Of a stretch of 64,000 nt of DNA, positions 1-7,251 are shown one piece after another. A program made the position numbers and the translations under genes. The DNA lies in assembly GCF_005144885.1 (NCBI RefSeq), contig NZ_CP039690.1, forward strand, positions 2,741,001-2,805,000. Direction: 5' to 3'. Position 1 is the first letter of the stretch, and every line of letters starts with the position of its first letter. Under the pieces are notes generated by a model. The model was given only the letters and a program-made list of their open reading frames with translations, was not told where the DNA came from and did not search any database. The DNA is from Phreatobacter stygius (GTDB lineage Bacteria; Pseudomonadota; Alphaproteobacteria; Rhizobiales; Phreatobacteraceae).

Positions 1-463
1 GCGGGTCGCCTCCGCCGGCCGGGCCCGCACGGCCCAGATGCGGCTCGCCCAGCCGGTCCGCAACCAGGCCACGCGGCCGGCCGGCCAATACCGGGTGGCG
101 ACCCCGGGCGCGCCGCTGCACCTGATCCAGGCACCGGGCCAGGGTCGTGCGGTGGCGGCGGCCATGCAGCCGCTCGGCCAATACCGGGCGGTGGCGCCGG
201 GCGCGCCGCCGCGCCTGATCCAGACACCGGGCCAACATCGTGCGACGCAGGTTGCCGTGCAGCCGGCCGGCCAATACCGGGTGGCGGCCCCTGGCGCGCC
301 GCTGCGCCTGGTCCAGACACCGGGCCAGCATCGCGTGACGCAGGTTGCCGGACACCCGCGCGCGGCCCATCCGGTGGCTTATCGGACGGCGCAGCCGCGC
401 CCGATGGTGGTCATGCCGGCGCCCTCGGCCAATCCCTTCGCCAACTGGTTCATGCTGCGATGA
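1..463 (+). CDS. Repeat-containing hypothetical protein, 5' end outside window
   Basis: The reading frame is open to the left edge, so only the C-terminal part is visible; an internal Met codon at 38 is not necessarily the start. The visible part contains three consecutive 31-residue repeats of the form GQYRv-x-PGAP-x-(L/R)-L-(I/V)-Q-(T/A)-PGQ, followed by a Pro/Ala-rich tail ending NPFANWFMLR. It is rich in Pro, Gln, Arg and Ala, with no Cys and no hydrophobic segment in the visible part, so it looks low-complexity and probably extended or disordered. I do not recognise the family. Such repeats occur in surface-exposed or exported proteins, but no signal peptide can be checked because the N-terminus is missing. 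Confidence 0.5.
   Translation, partial: RVASAGRARTAQMRLAQPVRNQATRPAGQYRVATPGAPLHLIQAPGQGRAVAAAMQPLGQYRAVAPGAPPRLIQTPGQHRATQVAVQPAGQYRVAAPGAPLRLVQTPGQHRVTQVAGHPRAAHPVAYRTAQPRPMVVMPAPSANPFANWFMLR
83..361 (+). repeat. Three tandem 93-bp coding repeats
   Basis: Three head-to-tail units of exactly 93 bp (83-175, 176-268, 269-361), each starting GGCCAATACCGGG and each encoding 31 residues. The units differ at several positions, so the array is not freshly duplicated. The exact unit length keeps the reading frame, as expected for a selected protein repeat. Confidence 0.85.
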
Positions 464-636
464 AGCGCGGCGTCTGAGCAGGGGTCCCCGGCTCATAAAT
501 CGATGGATTCGGGCCGCTTTTGCCGGCGGTCCCGGGCGTGACTCGGTCCTGAAGGACGGAGCCGACCGATGTGCACGCGTCGCCTGCGGCGGCGTCCTTG
601 CAAATTGCCGCGTGGGCCTTTATCAGCGCCCTCCAC

Positions 637-726
637 GGACAGGTGGCCGAGTGGTTGAAGGCGCACGCCTGGAAAGTGTGTATACGGGGAACCGTATCGC
701 GGGTTCGAATCCCGCCCTGTCCGCCA
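637..726 (+). tRNA. tRNA-Ser (anticodon GGA)
   Basis: A 90-nt cloverleaf with acceptor strands GGACAGG (637-643) and CCTGTCC (716-722), discriminator G, and CCA encoded at 724-726. The anticodon loop is CTGGAAA, giving anticodon GGA, which reads UCC/UCU serine codons. A long variable arm (TATACGG...CCGTATC) is diagnostic of a class II tRNA, and the T-arm is GCGGG-TTCGAAT-CCCGC. I see no integrase gene or duplicated 3' end nearby, so it does not appear to be an occupied attachment site in this window. Confidence 0.97.
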
Positions 727-921
727 TCCCCTACCGAAACCCCTATGTTTCTGCAGGCTATTGACCCGCAACGACCGTCACGGGTCGCCGGGCCGAGGGC
801 TGCGGCATGCGAGGCTCCCATCGCGCGCGGTCTCGACAAAGGCTGGAACAATCGCGGCGGTGAACCGGCGGTCGCCGGCTCAATTCGCCTGGTCGACCGC
901 TTGCCCGCCGGCGCCCGCCGG

Positions 922-1305
922 CTAGCGGCGGGCCGGCGTCAACCGACGGAGAATATCCTCCAACCGGTCGCTGCCGACCGGCCGGCCATTGAACCGCACC
1001 GAGGTCACGCCGACGCAGCGCGGCAGGTCCATCTCGCCAGCCAGTTGCAGCTCCTGCCGGGCCTGCGCGGATTGGCCGGGCGTCGCGCATTGCATGGTGA
1101 ACTGGTCATTCACCCGGCTGGTATGGCACGACCCGCCCTGGCGCTGGAACGCGCCCTGCACCTGGGCAACCGACCCGAGGTCGATCCGGCTGTTCTGTGC
1201 AAAACCCCAAAGGCAGAGATCGGTGTTCGCGGAGGCGGGTTGGAGAGCCACGATCGTCGCAAATGCGGCGCCAAGGGCGAAAGAGGCACGAACCTGAATG
1301 CGCAT
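922..1305 (-). CDS. Small exported hypothetical protein with cysteines
   Basis: A 127-residue protein. Residues 1-26 form a typical Sec signal peptide (positive N-terminus, hydrophobic stretch LGAAFATIVAL, cleavage after PASA-N). The mature part has four cysteines (in DLCLWG, GSCHT, MQCAT, PRCVG), which could form two disulfides in the periplasm. I recognise no catalytic motif. It is single-gene, transcribed away from the response regulator at 1518-2147. The start at 1305 is supported by the signal peptide beginning exactly there. Function unknown; a secreted or periplasmic small protein is the most that can be said. Confidence 0.65.
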   Translation of the reverse strand: MRIQVRASFALGAAFATIVALQPASANTDLCLWGFAQNSRIDLGSVAQVQGAFQRQGGSCHTSRVNDQFTMQCATPGQSAQARQELQLAGEMDLPRCVGVTSVRFNGRPVGSDRLEDILRRLTPARR

Positions 1306-1517
1306 GCGGACGTCCTTGGGACATGAGGGTCGAGGGCGCGGGTGGCGATTCCCGCCTGATGATCGGCTCTATCGCTAGCGGCTATCAGGCGGTCAAGTCA
1401 GAATGGCGGCGGGATGTTGCGTCCGGAACGCGTTTTTTTCAGCGTTCCCGCGCCCGCGAGATCGCAAGGCGGCGCGAGGCCGGCGCTGCCTCCGGACGGC
1501 CGCCGGTGCGAAGCCGA

Positions 1518-2147
1518 TCAGGCCTCGATCAGCTTGGTGCGCACCGCATAACGCACCAGTTCGGCCATCGAGCGCATGCCGAGCTTGCGCATGGCGGTGG
1601 CGCGATGGGTCTCGATGGTCTTGACGCTGACCTGCAACCGCCAGGCGATGCCCTTGTTGCTCAGCCCCTCGGCGATGTACTGGACCGTCTCGCGTTCGCG
1701 CGGCGTCAGCTTCACCGAAGGCTCGCCCTGGCCGACCAATGACGACAGCATGGCTTCCGAGACCCGCGCGGTGAAATAGGGTCGTGCCAGCGCCAGAGTG
1801 CTGATGGCGTTGAGCAGTTGATCTTCCGCGTCACTCTTCAGGAGGAAACCGCGGGCGCCGGCTTGCAGCGCGTCGCGGATCAAGGTCTCGCCGTCATGCT
1901 CGGAAAAGATCAGCACCTGCAGTTTCGGCAGGACCGGCAGGATCTGCCTGGCAACATCCAACCCGTTCAGCTCGGGCATGAAATAGTCAAGGATCGCAAC
2001 ATCCGGCCTGGTCTCGATCGCGCGTTCGACGGCTTGCAAACCATTCGCCGCCTCGCCGCAAATGTCCCAACCGTCGCGCGTCTCGATCAGGCTGCGCAGT
2101 CCGCGCCGGACGATCTCGTGGTCATCAGCCAACAATATACGCACCAT
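1518..2147 (-). CDS. NarL/FixJ-family response regulator (LuxR-type output)
   Basis: A 209-residue two-component response regulator. The receiver domain covers residues 1-120, with acidic pocket DD at 8-9, phospho-acceptor Asp54 in VAILDYFMPELNG and conserved Lys in FLLKSD. A LuxR-type helix-turn-helix covers about 147-205 (LTPRERETVQYIAEGLSNKGIA, SVKTIETHRATAMRKL). The start at 2147 is chosen over a longer open frame because it follows AAGGAGCGGCGTC and begins directly at the conserved VRILLADDHE strand. No histidine kinase is adjacent. It is closely similar along its length to the protein encoded at 3070-3699, so the two look like paralogues and may share a kinase or target sites. Target genes are not identifiable here. 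Confidence 0.93.
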   Translation of the reverse strand: MVRILLADDHEIVRRGLRSLIETRDGWDICGEAANGLQAVERAIETRPDVAILDYFMPELNGLDVARQILPVLPKLQVLIFSEHDGETLIRDALQAGARGFLLKSDAEDQLLNAISTLALARPYFTARVSEAMLSSLVGQGEPSVKLTPRERETVQYIAEGLSNKGIAWRLQVSVKTIETHRATAMRKLGMRSMAELVRYAVRTKLIEA

Positions 2148-2544
2148 GACGCCGCTCCTTGCCCCGTTGGGACGCCATCTTCTGATCGGGGGTTGTCCAC
2201 CGGTCCTTGTTCGCTTGAGGAATTCTGGATCGGCTTCACCGGGCAAACCCCGAGCCGGGAGGTGGGCTATTTCCGGATGAGACCGGATATAGAACAGCTT
2301 CATGGCGCCGTCGATTTGACCGCACAAGGCACGATTGCGTGAGCAAAGCGGCGGTCCCGGCGTCCGCGATCATGGTCGCGGCGGCCTGCACCAGCCTGGC
2401 GGCGCCAGCCCGCTTGGATCTCATCCAGGGACATCACGGGGATCGGCTCGGCAATTCACCTGAGCGCGACGGAGGTCTGACCCGATGCCGCTCCGGTCCT
2501 GTGCGTGCCTTGATCACAATGGCCTTTCCGCCCGAGGCAGCGAC
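2148..2544. other. Intergenic region, no gene seen
   Basis: About 400 bases between the divergent response-regulator gene (minus strand) and the small exported protein gene at 2545 (plus strand). It must hold both promoters. Short open frames here overlap in several frames with no convincing ribosome site, and I call none of them. Confidence 0.6.
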
Positions 2545-2874
2545 ATGGTCCTGCACCGAACACGCCTTGCGGCCCTGTCGGCCCTGGTCACGCTGGCCCT
2601 GCTTGCCGGTTCGCCGGCCCGTTCGGCCGAGGCCGGTCCAGTCTGGGGCGATGGTGCGCCGGCCGAAAGGCCGATGCCGGCCAACCCGCCGCAGACACTG
2701 GCGGACGCGGCCGGGCGTCATTGTGCCAGCCGCTGCGCGAGCCCGCTGATCGGCCCGACCTGCGGGCCGGTGCATGGTGTCGATCCGCCGCGCTTCAGGG
2801 GCGTCATCGGGCCCTGTGTGATGGATATTGGTGTCGCCAGGGTCGATCCGGTCGGGAGGACCGCCGAGCAATGA
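2545..2874 (+). CDS. Small exported hypothetical protein
   Basis: A 109-residue protein. The start at 2545 is preferred over an in-frame ATG 60 bases upstream because it places a standard signal peptide at the N-terminus (LHRTRLAALSALVTLALLAG, cleavage after ARS-A). The mature part is Pro/Gly-rich with cysteine-containing segments HCASRCAS, PTCGPVHG and GPCVMD. No known domain is recognised. It lies between the two paralogous response regulators and is read in the same direction as the second. Coding status rests on the signal peptide and high third-position GC, so it is moderate. Confidence 0.45.
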   Translation: MVLHRTRLAALSALVTLALLAGSPARSAEAGPVWGDGAPAERPMPANPPQTLADAAGRHCASRCASPLIGPTCGPVHGVDPPRFRGVIGPCVMDIGVARVDPVGRTAEQ

Positions 2875-3069
2875 CCAACTGCGCATCGCCTCGACCGGAT
2901 GTCCGGGCGCAGCCGGCCCGAGGCCGCCTCCGCAATCACCCGCGGATCTCCGGGCGGGTTTTTGCCCATCGAAACCGCATCTGATTTTCCCTTCGGGGTC
3001 AGGGAATCCGCCAAGTTACGCGCGCGTCGGGAGTGATTAGGTCTTGAAGACGCGGGTAGGAGCATCGTC

Positions 3070-3699
3070 ATGGCGCGGGTCCTCTTGGCCGAAGATCACG
3101 AGATCGTCCGTCGCGGTATCCGAAGCCTGCTGGAATCGCGCGGAAACTTTGAAATCTGCGCCGAAGCCGCGGATGGCCTCGATGCCGTGCGCCTGGCGAT
3201 CCAGGAAAAGCCTGATATCGCGATCATCGACTATTCCCTGCCCAGGCTGAACGGCCTGGAGGTCGTCAAGCAGGTCCGCAAGGTCCTGCCGCGGATCCAG
3301 ATCCTGATGTTCACCCAGCATGACAGCGAGGATCTGATGCGCGACATCCTGCGCGCCGGAGTTCGCAGTTTCCTGCTGAAGAGCGAGGCCGACGAACATC
3401 TGATCCAGGCGGTCAGCGCGCTGGCGATGTCGCGGCCCTATTTCACCACGCGGGTTTCCGAAACCATGCTGGCGACCTTTATCGGCAGCACGACGCCGGC
3501 GACGCAATTGACCAGCCGCGAACGCGAGACGGTGCAGTTGATCGCCGAGGGCGCCAGCAACAAGCGCATCGCCGCCGAGCTTGGCGTCAGCGTCAAGACG
3601 GTTGAGACCCATCGTTCGACGGCGATGCGCAAGCTCGGTGCGAAATCGATGGCGGATCTCGTCCGTTATGCCGTGCGCAACAAGCTGGTGGAGTCCTGA
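3070..3699 (+). CDS. NarL/FixJ-family response regulator (LuxR-type output), paralogue of the 1518-2147 gene
   Basis: A 209-residue response regulator with the same length and architecture as the one at 1518-2147. The receiver domain has ED at 8-9, phospho-acceptor Asp54 in IAIIDYSLPRLNG and conserved Lys in FLLKSE. The LuxR helix-turn-helix contains LTSRERETVQLIAEGASNKRIA and SVKTVETHRSTAMRKLGAKS. The ribosome site is GGTAGGAGC upstream of the ATG. No kinase gene is adjacent. The near-parallel sequence and the close spacing of the two genes suggest an ancient duplication; the differences are spread over both domains, so both are probably functional. Confidence 0.93.
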   Translation: MARVLLAEDHEIVRRGIRSLLESRGNFEICAEAADGLDAVRLAIQEKPDIAIIDYSLPRLNGLEVVKQVRKVLPRIQILMFTQHDSEDLMRDILRAGVRSFLLKSEADEHLIQAVSALAMSRPYFTTRVSETMLATFIGSTTPATQLTSRERETVQLIAEGASNKRIAAELGVSVKTVETHRSTAMRKLGAKSMADLVRYAVRNKLVES

Positions 3700-4002
3700 C
3701 CGGCCACGCGGCCCCCCGGATCCCCCAGGGCCGGATCACCCCAGGGGATGCCGAAGCCGACATGGCCTCATGGGTCGCCGCCGCCCGGCATGGGTCGATG
3801 GGAAGCACCGGAAAGGGCGATCCGCAGTACCGCCTCCGATCGAGGGGCCGGTCGGCAAACCTAGCCAAAACCCAACCCTGTTCCTGAGGTCATCATCTCA
3901 TGCCGCCTCAGTAGTTGCCGTAGTCCAGCCCAGGGCATTGCCTGATCGAAGTCGAATCCATTCAAGCGTTTCATGAAGTCGCCACGCCAAGAGGAGGACC
4001 AA
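3700..4002. other. Intergenic region, no gene seen
   Basis: About 300 bases between the response regulator and the next small gene. A short G/C-rich inverted repeat lies just after the stop codon (GGCC ACGC GGCC near 3702-3713) but has no T-tract. A strong ribosome site (AGAGGAGGACC) at its right end serves the next gene. Confidence 0.6.
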
Positions 4003-4260
4003 ATGGCTCGCCCAACCTTCAAGTTCCTGATGACCATTGCAGCCCTGTCGACCGGTGCCGTCCTGTTGTTTGTCACCAATGCCGATGCGCAGTCGCGTTC
4101 GGCATCGCAACGCAACAATCCGCGGGTCATCTCCAAGTGCATGCACGATGTCGTCGATGCCGTTCCCGGCGACCGTAACGATCAAGGCATCTCGCGCACC
4201 CGGGCCGCGATGTACCAGTCCTGCGTGCGCAACGGCGGAACCATTCCCGGCCGGCGCTGA
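4003..4260 (+). CDS. Small exported hypothetical protein
   Basis: An 85-residue protein with an N-terminal signal peptide (TFKFLMTIAALSTGAVLLFV, cleavage after NADA-Q). The mature region of about 55 residues contains two cysteines (ISKCMHD, YQSCVRN) that could form one disulfide. The start at 4003 is fixed by AGAGGAGGACCAA directly upstream; an in-frame ATG 30 bases earlier lacks one. The gene is followed after 67 bases by a strong terminator hairpin, into whose trailing sequence the group II intron has inserted. Function unknown; probably periplasmic. Confidence 0.65.
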   Translation: MARPTFKFLMTIAALSTGAVLLFVTNADAQSRSASQRNNPRVISKCMHDVVDAVPGDRNDQGISRTRAAMYQSCVRNGGTIPGRR

Positions 4261-4327
4261 TCTGCTTTCGTCGAGGGTCCGGGCGGCGAACTTCACCTCC
4301 CTTCAACAGCCCTGCGCAGACCGAATT

Positions 4328-4359
4328 GAAGGCCGCCGAAAGGTGGCCTTCTTATTGTT
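4328..4359 (+). terminator. Rho-independent terminator, target of the group II intron
   Basis: Ten-base-pair stem GAAGGCCGCC / GGTGGCCTTC (one G-T pair) with a GAAA tetraloop at 4328-4351, followed by TTATTGTT. It terminates the small gene ending at 4260. The intron begins immediately after TTATTGTT, which is the location expected for group IIC introns. Confidence 0.85.
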
Positions 4360-6196
4360 GTGCGCCCAGCATGGGCGCAATCTTGGAGGTGGAAGTCCTC
4401 CCGTAAGCTGGCCACAGCGAACGAAGCGAAGCGCAACTGCGGAAGGGCGACCGACCGTGGGGAGGAAGCGTGGAGCGTAACCCGCGAGACGATGGACAAG
4501 AACCGGATAGAAGGCGGTGTCGAGCAGGGCGAGCGGGCAACGAACCGCAAAGCCCTTGTGGTCAAGGCTCGATGACGTAAATCCGGCGTTTGTGCGGGGA
4601 AGGATTGCGTTCTTACCTGGGGAGATCTCGCCTCGTGCCTGAAAGGGCGACGGTGTCGAACCGGAGCGAGAAGTCAGCCGAGGTCGTAGTAGCCGGCGGG
4701 CCACCGTCGGCGAAGGACCGAACGAGAGAGAGTGAAGTTCCCCCAAGGATGAGCAAGGCCATGCGTCAGATGCCGGGTACGCCCGGGAAGCGGGAGAGGC
4801 GAACGGGTGAAGCCCGCTCGGGCTCCTGTCTCGACGAAGCCGCGCCCCCGCCCCGGACCAGGAACGACACGGGGCCGGGACTGCTCGAAGCGGTTCTGGC
4901 GCGAGAGAACCTTCTGCGGGCCTTGAAGCAGGTGCGCGCCAACAAGGGTGCGGCAGGCGTGGATGGTCTGGATATCGACCAGACGGCCAGCATGCTGCGA
5001 ACCGACTGGTCCGTGATCCGCGACAGTCTGCTGAAGGGGACGTACCAGCCGCAGCCGGTGCGTCGCGTGATGATCCCGAAGCCGGGGGGAGGCGAGCGCG
5101 AGCTCGGCATCCCGACGGTGCTGGATCGCCTGATCCAACAGGCGCTCCTGCAAGTCCTGCAGCCGATCCTTGATCCGACCTTCAGCGAGCACAGCTACGG
5201 CTTCCGCCCGGGCAGACGCGCACACGATGCCGTTTTGGCGGCGCAATCGTTCGTGCAGTCCGGGCGGCGGGTTGTGGTGGATGTCGACCTGGAGAAATTC
5301 TTCGACCGGGTGGACCACGACATCCTGATCGATCGTCTGCGCCGGAAGGTCCCGGATCCCGGCGTTATCCGTCTGGTCCGTGCCTTCCTGAACGCTGACA
5401 TTGTTGATGGGGATGCGGTCATCAAGCGGACCAGGGGCACGCCGCAAGGTGGCCCGCTGTCACCGCTGCTGGCCAACGTGCTGCTCGACGAGGTGGACAA
5501 GGAGCTTGAACGACGCGGCCATGCCTTCTGCCGCTATGCCGACGACAGCAACGTCTATGTGCGGTCCAGGCGGGCGGGCGAGCGGGTCATGGCTCTGCTG
5601 CGACGACTCTACGGCCGGCTTCATCTGACGGTGAACGAGACCAAGAGTGCCGTGGCTTCCGTCTTCGGCCGCCGCTTTCTCGGCTACGCCTTCTGGGTGG
5701 CGCCGGGTCGGGTGGTCAAACGGCGGGTCGCCGACAAGGCGATCAAGGCGTTCAAGACCCGGATCCGTGAACTGACACCCCGGGTGACCGGGCGATCGTT
5801 AACAGCGGTGACGGCGCGGTTGTGCTCCTTCGTGCTGGGGTGGAAAGCCTACTTCCGACTGGCGCAAACACCCAAGGTCTGGCGCGAGCTGGACGAGTGG
5901 ATGCGTCATCGCTTGCGGGCCATCCAGCTCAAGCACTGGAAGCGGGGCAGGACAATCCTTCGGGAGCTGATAGCGATGGGAGCCAAACCCAACGTCGCTC
6001 AGAAGGTAGCGGGAAACTCCCGCTGCTGGTGGCGCAACAGCGGGATGCTCCTCAACTCAGTCCTCACGATCAAATGGGCCGACCAACTGGGAATGCCCAG
6101 GCTCGCCTGACCTCAATCTCTCGAACCGCCCGGTGCGGACCCGCATGCCGGGTGGTGTGGCAGGGGTGCGGTCAAACGACCGCCCCCTATGCCGAT
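4360..6196 (+). mobile_element. Group IIC intron (ribozyme plus reverse transcriptase)
   Basis: The 5' boundary is GTGCGCCCAGCATGGGCGCA at 4360, matching the conserved group II intron 5' end. Internal segments such as GCGTTCTTACCTGGGGAGAT (from about 4607) and AAGTCAGCCGAGGTCGTAGT (from about 4671) match the domain I-III pattern I recall for the Oceanobacillus iheyensis group IIC ribozyme. Domain V is at about 6123-6156 (GAACCGCCCGG ... CCGGGTGGT), followed by a domain VI hairpin (about 6158-6193) and a 3' end ...GCCGAT at 6196. The size is about 1.84 kb, with the reverse transcriptase inside domain IV. The upstream exon ends TTATTGTT after a terminator stem. Boundaries come from motif matching, so the 3' end could be off by a few bases. 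Confidence 0.9.
4749..6110 (+). CDS. ltrA: Group II intron-encoded reverse transcriptase/maturase
   Basis: A 453-residue multifunctional protein that splices and mobilises the intron RNA. Reverse-transcriptase blocks are in order: GIPTVLDRLIQQALLQVLQP, SYGFRPGRRAHDAV, VVVDVDLEKFFDRVDHD (first catalytic Asp), RGTPQGGPLSPLLANVLLDE, and the active-site YADD at residues 263-266. A maturase (X) domain follows (SFVLGWKAYFRLA and onward, with the RHRLRAIQLKHWKRGR helix). No HNH endonuclease domain follows the X domain, as in group IIC proteins, which use the DNA structure at terminators. The start at 4749 is chosen because upstream sequence belongs to ribozyme domains; the frame is open further upstream. 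The frame is intact, so the element may be active. Confidence 0.92.
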   Translation: MSKAMRQMPGTPGKRERRTGEARSGSCLDEAAPPPRTRNDTGPGLLEAVLARENLLRALKQVRANKGAAGVDGLDIDQTASMLRTDWSVIRDSLLKGTYQPQPVRRVMIPKPGGGERELGIPTVLDRLIQQALLQVLQPILDPTFSEHSYGFRPGRRAHDAVLAAQSFVQSGRRVVVDVDLEKFFDRVDHDILIDRLRRKVPDPGVIRLVRAFLNADIVDGDAVIKRTRGTPQGGPLSPLLANVLLDEVDKELERRGHAFCRYADDSNVYVRSRRAGERVMALLRRLYGRLHLTVNETKSAVASVFGRRFLGYAFWVAPGRVVKRRVADKAIKAFKTRIRELTPRVTGRSLTAVTARLCSFVLGWKAYFRLAQTPKVWRELDEWMRHRLRAIQLKHWKRGRTILRELIAMGAKPNVAQKVAGNSRCWWRNSGMLLNSVLTIKWADQLGMPRLA

Positions 6197-6324
6197 TAGG
6201 CCCTGCCGCCGGGCCTGGTGCCGATCGTCGGGCCTGTGGTTGCAACCGCCCGAGCCAGCCCGCGGATGATGGTCTCCAACCGCCGCGCCCTTGACAAAAC
6301 CGGCGGAGACGCCAGATTCACTCC

Positions 6325-6438
6325 GATGAAACCGCTTTTCGCCGATCACCAAAACGCTTCCCTTCGGGTGAAGCTCATCCTGGGCGCGTAGCCCCGGCTC
6401 GGCGTGCGTGCGCCCCGAGACGGGGCGACGGTTTCATT
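6325..6438 (+). ncRNA. Candidate structured leader RNA upstream of rnk
   Basis: Three nested helices are visible. P1: GATGAAACCG (6325-6334) pairs with CGGTTTCATT (6429-6438), ten pairs with one G-T. P2: GCTTC/GAAGC (6356-6360 with 6370-6374), continued by CC/GG across one bulged T and capped by a UUCG tetraloop. P3: GCCCCG/CGGGGC (6391-6396 with 6421-6426), continued by CTCGG/CCGAG. Together they form a three-way junction about 115 bases upstream of the rnk start. I do not recognise a known riboswitch or sRNA family. It could be a cis-regulatory leader or an independent small RNA. It may also use the intron-disrupted upstream transcription unit. Confidence 0.4.
6326..6391 (+). CDS. Possible 21-residue leader peptide inside the structured RNA
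   Basis: An ATG-to-TAG frame encoding MKPLFADHQNASLRVKLILG plus a final Ala. Its ATG lies inside the 5' strand of helix P1, and its last codons run through the P2 hairpin into P3. No clear Shine-Dalgarno precedes it (only ACTCCG), so the frame may be accidental. If real it could couple translation to folding of the leader. Confidence 0.15.
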   Translation: MKPLFADHQNASLRVKLILGA

Positions 6439-6551
6439 CTCCGCACGACAGATGCGCTCATGTTCCGCCAAGGCGCGGACTTAGAGCCGAGGTCGTCGGC
6501 CGCCGGCGCTTTTGCCGCGGCTCCCTCAGACATATCCCTCAGGTTTTGACT

Positions 6552-6983
6552 ATGAATACCCCCATCCAGACTACCAATGCAGCCACCCTGCCGCCTATTG
6601 TCGTCAGCGATTTTGACCACCAGCGGTTGTCCGTGCTCGCCAATGATGCGCTCCGGCGCGCGCCGGAAGTGGCCGAAGCGCTGCTGACCGAACTCGACCG
6701 TGCCGAGGTCGTCGCATCGCAGGCGCTGCCGCGTGATGCCATCGGCATGCATTCCACCGTGGAATTCACCTCGCACGGCGGACAGTTGCGCCGTGTCCAG
6801 CTGGTTTTTCCGGCCGAGGCCGACATTGCCGAAGGCAAGATCTCGATCATGACGCCGCTCGGCGCGGCTTTGATCGGCCTGTCGCCGGGCCAGTCCTTCG
6901 AATGGGTTGGCCCGGGCGGTCATCCCAACCGATTGACCGTCATCAGCGTCGAGCGCGCCGCCGAAGCAGGCGCCTCGGCCTGA
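6552..6983 (+). CDS. rnk: Rnk-like regulator of nucleoside diphosphate kinase (GreA/GreB family)
   Basis: A 143-residue protein of the Rnk/GreA-GreB family, which binds RNA polymerase through an FKBP-like C-terminal domain. The short N-terminal helical part (SDFDHQRLSVLANDA, residues 19-33) is followed by the C-terminal beta domain, with GMHSTVEFTSHGGQLRRVQLVFPAEADIAEGKISIMTPLGAALIGL describing the characteristic fold: a beta-hairpin, the VFPAEAD segment and the TPLGAALIG helix. Known Rnk proteins lack the long GreA coiled coil and do not cleave transcripts, which fits the short N-terminus. The start at 6552 is preceded by CCCTCAGG. It is followed by a strong hairpin terminator, so it is monocistronic. 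Confidence 0.85.
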   Translation: MNTPIQTTNAATLPPIVVSDFDHQRLSVLANDALRRAPEVAEALLTELDRAEVVASQALPRDAIGMHSTVEFTSHGGQLRRVQLVFPAEADIAEGKISIMTPLGAALIGLSPGQSFEWVGPGGHPNRLTVISVERAAEAGASA

Positions 6984-7024
6984 TCGGCGCACAGCGCCCG
7001 ATCTTCTGCCCCATGGCCTTTCAG

Positions 7025-7052
7025 TTCCGTGCCGGTGGGAACCGGCACGGAA
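7025..7052 (+). terminator. Hairpin terminator after rnk
   Basis: A perfect 12-bp stem TTCCGTGCCGGT / ACCGGCACGGAA with loop GGGA, followed by TGTTCATTGTCTT. It lies 41 bases after the rnk stop codon. The T-tract is interrupted, so termination strength is uncertain. Confidence 0.7.
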
Positions 7053-7095
7053 TGTTCATTGTCTTGGGTTATTTGTGATCTTGGCGAAAGTCATA

Positions 7096-7111
7096 AGAAT
7101 AGTACTATTCT
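7096..7111. promoter_or_regulatory. 16-bp perfect palindrome, possible iron-responsive operator
   Basis: AGAATAGTACTATTCT is fully self-complementary and lies in an AT-rich stretch 140 bases upstream of the siderophore-interacting protein gene. Its right side continues TTCTAAA, resembling the half-site of the Irr/ICE-type iron element (TTTAGAA-N3-TTCTAAA) known in rhizobia, though the centre does not match that consensus exactly. Assignment to Irr, Fur or another regulator is inference from the target gene. Confidence 0.45.
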
Positions 7112-7251
7112 AAAGAAGTGTTCCCTCTGGCCAGCTTGAAATAGTTCCAGAAGATAGACGTTGAATCGCCAGTTTGACTTCGCTAATCGCTCCCGTGACC
7201 ACGCAACGATGCCTGACAAGCAGCGCATCGGTCGTGGCATCGGAGTGATGC

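Noticed and set aside
464-636. Possible small gene or hairpin near the tRNA (imperfect repeat GTCCTGAAGGAC)
   Set aside because: The repeat is short and imperfect with no T-run; it was not called a terminator or gene.
637-726. tRNA-Ser as an attachment site for an integrated element
   Set aside because: No integrase gene, no duplicated tRNA 3' end and no compositional break was seen in the flanking DNA.
3700-4002. Short frames between the response regulator and the exported protein gene
   Set aside because: No ribosome sites and no sequence resemblance; the DNA looks like intergenic sequence with a promoter.
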